A stretch of DNA of 45,595 bases from FEN-1250 sp038237245 (GTDB taxonomy: Bacteria > Gemmatimonadota > Gemmatimonadetes > Gemmatimonadales > Gemmatimonadaceae). Positions 41,636 through 45,595 of this stretch are shown here, piece after piece. Every line of letters begins with the position of its first letter. The first letter of the stretch is position 1. The position numbers and the translations under genes were made by a program. The stretch covers positions 1 to 45,595 of the forward strand of contig JBBRYY010000017.1 in the NCBI GenBank assembly GCA_038237245.1, given 5' to 3'. A model generated the notes under the pieces. The model worked only from the letters and a program-made list of their open reading frames with translations. It was not told the DNA's origin and ran no database searches.

Positions 41636-42073
41636 ATGCGAGTCCTCCTCCAACGCGTCTCCCGCGCCGAAGTTCGCGTCGACGGGCGCGTCGTCGGAAA
41701 GATCGGCGTCGGCTACTGTCTGCTCGTCGGCTTCACCGCCACCGACACCGCGCCGCAGCTCGTCTGGATGGCCGACAAGATCGCCGGACTCCGCATCCTC
41801 GCCGATCCCGCAGGCAAGATGAATCTGGCGCTTGCGGACGTGAACGGCGCCATCCTCGTGATCTCGCAGTTCACACTCTACGGCGACGCCACCGCCGGTC
41901 GCCGCCCGAGCTTTCTCGCCGCCGCGCCCGGACCGATCGCCGAGCCACTCTACGAGTCGTTCGTTGCGATGCTGCGCGAGCGCGGGTGCACCGTCGAGAC
42001 CGGAGAGTTCGGCGCGATGAGCGAGGTCGAGCTCGTGAACGACGGACCCACCACTATCTGGCTCGAACGATGA
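41636..42073 (+). CDS. dtd: D-aminoacyl-tRNA deacylase
   Basis: 145 residues, full length. Catalytic motifs are SQFTL (77-81) and NDGPTT (135-140), the latter holding the Gly-cisPro that rejects L-amino acids; the usual last residues are P-V-T, here P-T-T. The N-terminus MRVLLQRVSRAEVRVDG and TAGRRPSF are also conserved. It removes D-amino acids and misloaded glycine from tRNA in the cytoplasm as a dimer. It overlaps the maf start by ATGA, so two quality-control enzymes are coupled. Confidence 0.96.
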   Translation: MRVLLQRVSRAEVRVDGRVVGKIGVGYCLLVGFTATDTAPQLVWMADKIAGLRILADPAGKMNLALADVNGAILVISQFTLYGDATAGRRPSFLAAAPGPIAEPLYESFVAMLRERGCTVETGEFGAMSEVELVNDGPTTIWLER

Positions 42074-42675
42074 TCACGCCGCACGTCATCCTCGCCTCCT
42101 CGTCGCCGCGCCGGCGCGAGCTCCTCGATCTCGTCGGCATCGCGCACGAGGTGATCCCCGCCGACATCGACGAGCGCTATCGTGATGGTGAGGAGGGGGC
42201 GCCACATGCGCTTCGGCTCGCGCGCGAAAAGGGCGCTGCGATCGCCGCGCTTCACCCCAACGCCGTCGTCATCGCGGCCGACACGATCGTCGTCGTCGAT
42301 GGACTCGTGCTTGGCAAGCCGCGCGACGAGGCCGATGCCGCGCGCATGCTCTCGATGCTCGGCGGGCAGACCCACGTCGTGCTCACGGCTGTTGCAGTGA
42401 GTTACCGCGGGAAGATGCACGCCGACGTCGAGTCGGTGCGCGTCACCTTCCGTACTCTCGACCGCGAGCGCATCGGCGCGTACATCGCGACGGCCGAGCC
42501 GATGGACAAGGCGGGCGCGTACGGCATTCAGGGATTCGGGGCGACGCTCGTGGAGCGCGTCGACGGTGACTACTTCGCGGTGATGGGGCTGCCGCTCGCG
42601 CGCATGGTCGATCTGCTCCAGGCGATCGGGGTGCGCTACGAGTTCGGCGCGCTGATGGCTCGTCCGCTGCCGTAA
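42070..42675 (+). CDS. maf: Maf-family nucleoside triphosphate pyrophosphatase
   Basis: 201 residues. It begins with the substrate loop LASSSPRRRELLDLVG and has ADTIVVVDGLVLGKPRDEADA with its catalytic Asp, then KAGAYGIQGFGATLVERVDGD cut at residue 158. The GKP-x-D and K-A-G-A-Y-G-I-Q-G signatures place it in the YhdE-type branch, which hydrolyses dTTP, UTP and modified pyrimidine nucleotides. The ATG overlaps the dtd stop. The last 40 bases are antisense to the end of the convergent GT9 gene. Confidence 0.95.
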   Translation: MITPHVILASSSPRRRELLDLVGIAHEVIPADIDERYRDGEEGAPHALRLAREKGAAIAALHPNAVVIAADTIVVVDGLVLGKPRDEADAARMLSMLGGQTHVVLTAVAVSYRGKMHADVESVRVTFRTLDRERIGAYIATAEPMDKAGAYGIQGFGATLVERVDGDYFAVMGLPLARMVDLLQAIGVRYEFGALMARPLP

Positions 42676-43700
42676 CGCTCCGACCACAGCTTCACCTTCT
42701 CGAGCACATCGGAAACGCTGATCGTCTGCATGCGATCAAGGCGACGATCGGTGGCGAGATGCGAGCCCTTCCACATGTCGCCATACGCGTTCACGATCAG
42801 CTCCTCTGACGCGCGATACGGGCCGGTGCGGAGCGGGTTGCTGAAGCCGAGCAGAGATATGACTGGCTTGTTGAGCGCGACCGCGATGTGCAGCGGCCCC
42901 GTGTCGAGCGAGATCACGAGGGCGCTCGCATCGAGGATCGCGACGAGCCGGCGCAACCCGCTGTTCAGCGCCGACCGTGGCGCGTGCCGCGAGCGCTCGA
43001 GGATCACCATCTCCGTGGCCTCTTCGCGTGGCGAACGCCCGCCCACGAGCACCGGCTGCAGCCCGTAACGCTCACTCAGCACGTCCGCGAGCTCGCCCCA
43101 TCGCTCCGCTCTCCAGTCCTTTTGCGGACGGCTCGTGCCGATGACGAGCGATACGATCGGCCGATCGATCCCACCAACGAACTCGCGCTGCCACTCGCGC
43201 TCGGCGCCCCACGGGCCGATGTTCCACTCTATTGCGCCACAGTCTATCGCCAGGGCGGACAAAAACTCGAGATACTCATCCTGAATGTGCTGCGGCTCGT
43301 GTGGAGGGATGCGCCGACTGGTGAACAGCCAGTTGAGGTCTCTCGCGCGTGCGCGATCGTAGCCGAGCTTGACCGGCGCGGGCGCGATCGCGGTGAGGAT
43401 GCCGGCCTTGAAGTAGTCCTGCAACCCGAGCACGACGTCGAACCGGCGTCCGCGAAAGTGCTCCCGCACATCGGTGAAGGCGCGCCATCCGCGCGAGCGA
43501 TCGAAGCGCACGGTCTCATCGACCGCGGGATGTCCCTCGATGAGCGATGCCGGCCCTGGCTGCAGGATCCACGTGATGTGCGACTGCGGGTCCGCGCGCT
43601 TGATCGCGTTGACCACCGGGAGCACATGAACGGCATCTCCGACGGCGCTCAGCATCACGATGCAGTAGCGGCGTCCGGTGCTGTGTGAAGGAGGCGGCAC
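42636..43700 (-). CDS. GT9-family glycosyltransferase (heptosyltransferase-like)
   Basis: 354 residues. The first strand and loop RRYCIVMLSAVGDAVHVLPV are the GT9 acceptor-binding signature with S-A-V-G-D, and SLDTGPLHIAVALNKPVISLLG is the nucleotide-sugar end with the conserved D-T-G-P-x-H. Such enzymes add heptose or a related sugar to LPS core or another surface glycan. The GTG at 43700 is chosen because it leaves the first strand complete and TACATT lies seven bases upstream; ATG 43655 would cut the strand. Divergent from another GT9 gene 89 bases away. Its 3' end overlaps maf by 40 bases. Confidence 0.85.
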   Translation of the reverse strand: MPPPSHSTGRRYCIVMLSAVGDAVHVLPVVNAIKRADPQSHITWILQPGPASLIEGHPAVDETVRFDRSRGWRAFTDVREHFRGRRFDVVLGLQDYFKAGILTAIAPAPVKLGYDRARARDLNWLFTSRRIPPHEPQHIQDEYLEFLSALAIDCGAIEWNIGPWGAEREWQREFVGGIDRPIVSLVIGTSRPQKDWRAERWGELADVLSERYGLQPVLVGGRSPREEATEMVILERSRHAPRSALNSGLRRLVAILDASALVISLDTGPLHIAVALNKPVISLLGFSNPLRTGPYRASEELIVNAYGDMWKGSHLATDRRLDRMQTISVSDVLEKVKLWSERYGSGRAISAPNS

Positions 43701-43707
43701 GAGCGGG

Positions 43708-43713
43708 AATGTA
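43708..43713 (-). promoter_or_regulatory. TACATT box before the minus-strand GT9 gene
   Basis: On the minus strand TACATT (43713 down to 43708) lies seven bases before the GTG at 43700, the distance expected of a -10 box for a leaderless transcript. No good -35 is visible. Confidence 0.35.
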
Positions 43714-43759
43714 GTGGCAATCGGCCATGGTGCGCGGTGCACCGGGCTCACCAGCAATG

Positions 43760-43768
43760 TATATTTCC
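43760..43768 (+). promoter_or_regulatory. TATATTTCC box before the plus-strand GT9 gene
   Basis: TATATTTCC is a TAnnTTT box 20 bases before the ATG at 43789. Transcription from it would leave a leader of about 17 bases without a clear ribosome site. The eight-base palindrome GGTGCACC (43736-43743) lies 16 bases upstream of it, within the divergent GT9 gap. Confidence 0.45.
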
Positions 43769-43788
43769 GCCCGTCACCGGCAACGTGA

Positions 43789-44844
43789 ATGCCTCCACGC
43801 ATCGAACGAATTCTTCTCATTCAATTGCGACGGCTAGGCGACGTGGTGCTGTCCACCGCGCTGCTCGATGACCTGCGGCGGGCATACCCTGATGCGTCGA
43901 TCGACATGCTCGTCGGCCGCCACGCGGCGCCGCTCGTCACCGGCCATCCGCTGATCCGGAACCGTATTGTGCTGGAGGAATACGGAGCGCTCGGCACCGC
44001 GCGCCTCGTGCGCGCGGCGGGCTACGATGCGGTCTTCGACGTCCAGGGGAGCATGCGCACGGCGATGATCACTCGGGCTTCGGGTGCCCCGCTTCGGGTA
44101 GGCTGGAAGGTGCGTGCCGCGCCGCTCGCGTACACGCACGCGCTCGCGCGCGGCGGGGCTGCCGAGTATGTGGTGCGTCGGCGCCGCCGCCTCCTCGAGC
44201 TCGCGGGAATTCCGGTTGGCGGCTCGCTCCCCAGCATCACCCTGAGCGACCAGGAGCGGATGCAGGGGGACGCGGATCTCCGCTCGGCGGGCGCACCGCC
44301 GGTGGGCCCGCGCGTCGCCTTCGCGCTCGTCACCAGCAGCCCCGCGCGCGACTGGCAGATCGAGAAGTTCGCCGCGCTCGGGAATGCGTTGGTCAGTCGC
44401 GGTGTGACGCCGGTGGTGCTTGCGGCGGGGACACCCGCGGCGATCGTGAGCCGCATGCGCGCGCTTTGCGCGCGCGCGGTAATCGTGCCTGCGCTCGACG
44501 GCGACCGTGATCGCGAGATGCGCCGATTTCTCGGCGTGCTCGCCGGCTGCGACGCGCTTCTCTCGGGCGATACAGGCCCCGCGCACATGGCCGACGCTCT
44601 TGGCGTGCCGCGCGTGACGGTGTACGGTCCAACGACGCCGGACAACTACGCACCGGGGCTCGCGACGACGATCGCGTTGCGCACACCCGGACCAGCCGTT
44701 CGCATTCGTGATGAAAACCGGCTGCATCGCGCCGGACACGACTTCTTTTCGGGAGTGACGGTGGACATGGTGATGAAAGAGATCATTGGGCTACTCGACA
44801 ACGCGCCCGCGCGTCCCATCCGGAGGAGCGTCCGTGCCGTCTGA
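43789..44844 (+). CDS. GT9-family glycosyltransferase (heptosyltransferase-like)
   Basis: 351 residues. RILLIQLRRLGDVVLSTALL is the N-terminal signature, and LLSGDTGPAHMADALGVPRV holds the nucleotide-sugar motif (D-T-G-P-x-H). The central FALVTSSPARDWQIEKFAAL matches the second domain start of WaaF-type enzymes. It transfers heptose or a similar sugar on the inner face of the membrane. It probably begins an operon with the DUF4254 region and another glycosyltransferase; its stop overlaps the next start by 11 bases. Acceptor and sugar cannot be read from sequence. Confidence 0.88.
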   Translation: MPPRIERILLIQLRRLGDVVLSTALLDDLRRAYPDASIDMLVGRHAAPLVTGHPLIRNRIVLEEYGALGTARLVRAAGYDAVFDVQGSMRTAMITRASGAPLRVGWKVRAAPLAYTHALARGGAAEYVVRRRRRLLELAGIPVGGSLPSITLSDQERMQGDADLRSAGAPPVGPRVAFALVTSSPARDWQIEKFAALGNALVSRGVTPVVLAAGTPAAIVSRMRALCARAVIVPALDGDRDREMRRFLGVLAGCDALLSGDTGPAHMADALGVPRVTVYGPTTPDNYAPGLATTIALRTPGPAVRIRDENRLHRAGHDFFSGVTVDMVMKEIIGLLDNAPARPIRRSVRAV

Positions 44845-45061
44845 ATCGATCGGCGCGCTCATCGCGGAGCTCGCGCGCACGAACGTCGAGCTCTGGCACG
44901 AGGAGGACAAGGCGCGCGCGGGCGACGATCAACAGATCGCGGCGGCGAAGCGCAGCATCGACAAGCTCAATCAGCAGCGCAACGACCTCATCGAGCGCAT
45001 TGACGATCAGGTGATGCGCACCGTGCGTGACAATCGCAATGGAGATGCCACAGGTGGCTGA
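44834..45061 (+). CDS. DUF4254-like protein, N-terminal part
   Basis: 75 residues, polar and helical: ELARTNVELWHEEDKARAGD, then AAAKRSIDKLNQQRNDLIERID. This resembles the N-terminal half of DUF4254 proteins, which are normally near 200 residues and encoded in one frame. GGAGGAG (44822-44828) gives the GTG at 44834 a strong ribosome site. The frame stops at 45059-45061, while the rest of the domain continues in another frame from about 45015. Either the gene is split by a +1 shift between 45015 and 45061 (true, programmed or sequencing error), or two separate proteins form the fold. Family call is from memory of its pattern. Confidence 0.65.
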   Translation: MPSESIGALIAELARTNVELWHEEDKARAGDDQQIAAAKRSIDKLNQQRNDLIERIDDQVMRTVRDNRNGDATGG

Positions 45062-45338
45062 GACGGTCGGCTGGCTTGCGGACAAGCTCAGCATCGTCGA
45101 GCTCAAGCGCTACCACATGCGCGAGCAGATGGAGCGCACCGATGCCGCGCCGGCGTTTCGCGACCAGTGCCGCGACAGGCTCGAGGTGCTCACGCGCCAG
45201 CGCGACGATCTTGCCGAGGAGCTGGCGACGCTGCTCGCGGACATCGCGTCGGGGCGCGTGGTGCCGCGCGTCTACCGTCAATTCAAGATGTACAACGACC
45301 CCGCCTATCGCGTCTCGCGCGGTGAGAGCACGGAGTGA
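45027..45338 (+). CDS. DUF4254-like protein, C-terminal part
   Basis: 103 residues from GTG 45027, with ATG codons at 45039 and 45045 as other possible starts; none has a good ribosome site. The segment VGWLADKLSIVELKRYHMRE then CRDRLEVLTRQRDDLAEELATLL and YRQFKMYNDP matches what I recall as the second half of DUF4254 proteins. The frame is open from 45015, after a stop at 45012-45014, and overlaps the first part by 47 bases at most. The two halves would join naturally near residues NRN of the first and AETVG of the second. It overlaps the following glycosyltransferase start as GTGA. Function unknown; next to GT9 genes it may assist glycan assembly. Confidence 0.6.
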   Translation: MTIAMEMPQVAETVGWLADKLSIVELKRYHMREQMERTDAAPAFRDQCRDRLEVLTRQRDDLAEELATLLADIASGRVVPRVYRQFKMYNDPAYRVSRGESTE

Positions 45339-45595
45339 CGGGATCTCCGACGCCGCTCACGATTCTCTATCTGGACATCAATACCGAATGGCGGGGCGGG
45401 CAGCGACAGCTCCTCTGGATGGGCGAGGGGCTGCGCCGCCACGGCGGCCGCCCGATCTTCGCGCTTCGCCCAGGCGTTCCGCTGGCCGCGCGCGCGCATG
45501 CGGCAGGAATCGAGGTGATTCCGATCGACCCCCTCATTCCGGGAGGGGGACCCTGGACCGTGCTGCGCCTCCGTCGCGTCATTCGCCGAGAGCGC
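45335..45595 (+). CDS. Glycosyltransferase (GT4-like), N-terminal fragment cut by the window end
   Basis: 87 codons are visible, open to the window edge. The GTG at 45335 overlaps the upstream stop (GTGA). After TPLTILYLDINTEWRGGQRQ, the first strand and glycine-containing acceptor loop of a GT-B glycosyltransferase, come LLWMGEGLRRHG and a second strand PIFALRPGVPLAARAHAAG, the usual pattern of GT4 proteins such as those in LPS loci. The catalytic C-terminal domain is outside the window, so family assignment rests on the N-terminal fold alone. Confidence 0.7.
   Translation, partial: MTGSPTPLTILYLDINTEWRGGQRQLLWMGEGLRRHGGRPIFALRPGVPLAARAHAAGIEVIPIDPLIPGGGPWTVLRLRRVIRRER

Noticed and set aside
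1..45595. tRNA, rRNA, CRISPR arrays, insertion sequences or attachment sites
   Set aside because: No cloverleaf-like segment, regularly spaced repeats, transposase/integrase motif or long terminal repeat was found by reading the intergenic regions, all of which are under 300 bases. A covariance-model search was not possible here.

Overview
The window is 45.6 kb of GC-rich bacterial chromosome (roughly two thirds G+C), almost fully coding on both strands. No tRNA, rRNA, CRISPR array, transposase or phage gene was seen, and no stretch above 300 bases lacks a gene. The gene families, the polyprenyl-quinone genes, the tightly overlapping start/stop codons and a recurring TAnnTTT promoter-like box a few bases before start codons would fit Gemmatimonadota or a neighbouring phylum. 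That assignment is an inference; there is no marker gene here that settles it.

Layout. 1-3003: an Ala/Pro-rich C-terminal gene fragment, a DUF1232 membrane protein and a two-gene polar amino acid ABC importer whose binding protein is fused to its permease. 3041-4585: guaB. 4582-12534 (minus): seven genes, each overlapping the next by exactly four bases. In transcript order they are a GT4 glycosyltransferase, two tandem PaaK/CapK-like adenylate-forming enzymes, a GNAT, a FemAB/GNAT-like protein, a second GNAT related to the first, and a Wzx-like flippase. This looks like one translationally coupled pathway that builds, acylates and exports a surface glycan or lipid-linked molecule, and it is the best candidate for an undescribed system here. 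12822-18286: an APC amino acid permease with terminator, a DHH phosphoesterase (NrnA-like), and an nfu-mrp-MATE unit (Fe-S carrier proteins plus efflux pump). 18198-23461 (minus): a BrkB/YihY membrane protein, a zinc metallopeptidase, and an envelope-stress-like operon of ECF sigma factor, zinc-finger anti-sigma, polymer-forming-like membrane protein and a toast_rack-like secreted protein.

23583-27819: ubiE, ubiD-like, ubiA-like and ubiX with four-base overlaps, then a YfcE-like phosphoesterase. UbiD/UbiA/UbiX beside UbiE suggests the late steps of futalosine-type menaquinone synthesis. 27847-28635: a secreted protein with a TonB-C-like end. 28639-34146 (minus): a short UvrC-like nuclease, mutM, purD, an M48 peptidase and a cystathionine synthase/lyase. 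34226-37124: an HD-GYP response regulator and a chemoreceptor, tail to tail. 37250-40508: glmM, glmS and a strong terminator, the route from fructose-6-phosphate to glucosamine-1-phosphate. 40540-42675: DUF427, a GNAT, dtd and maf. 42636-45595: two divergent GT9 (heptosyltransferase-like) genes, a DUF4254 region split over two frames, and the start of a further glycosyltransferase cut by the window edge, together an LPS-type or surface-glycan locus.
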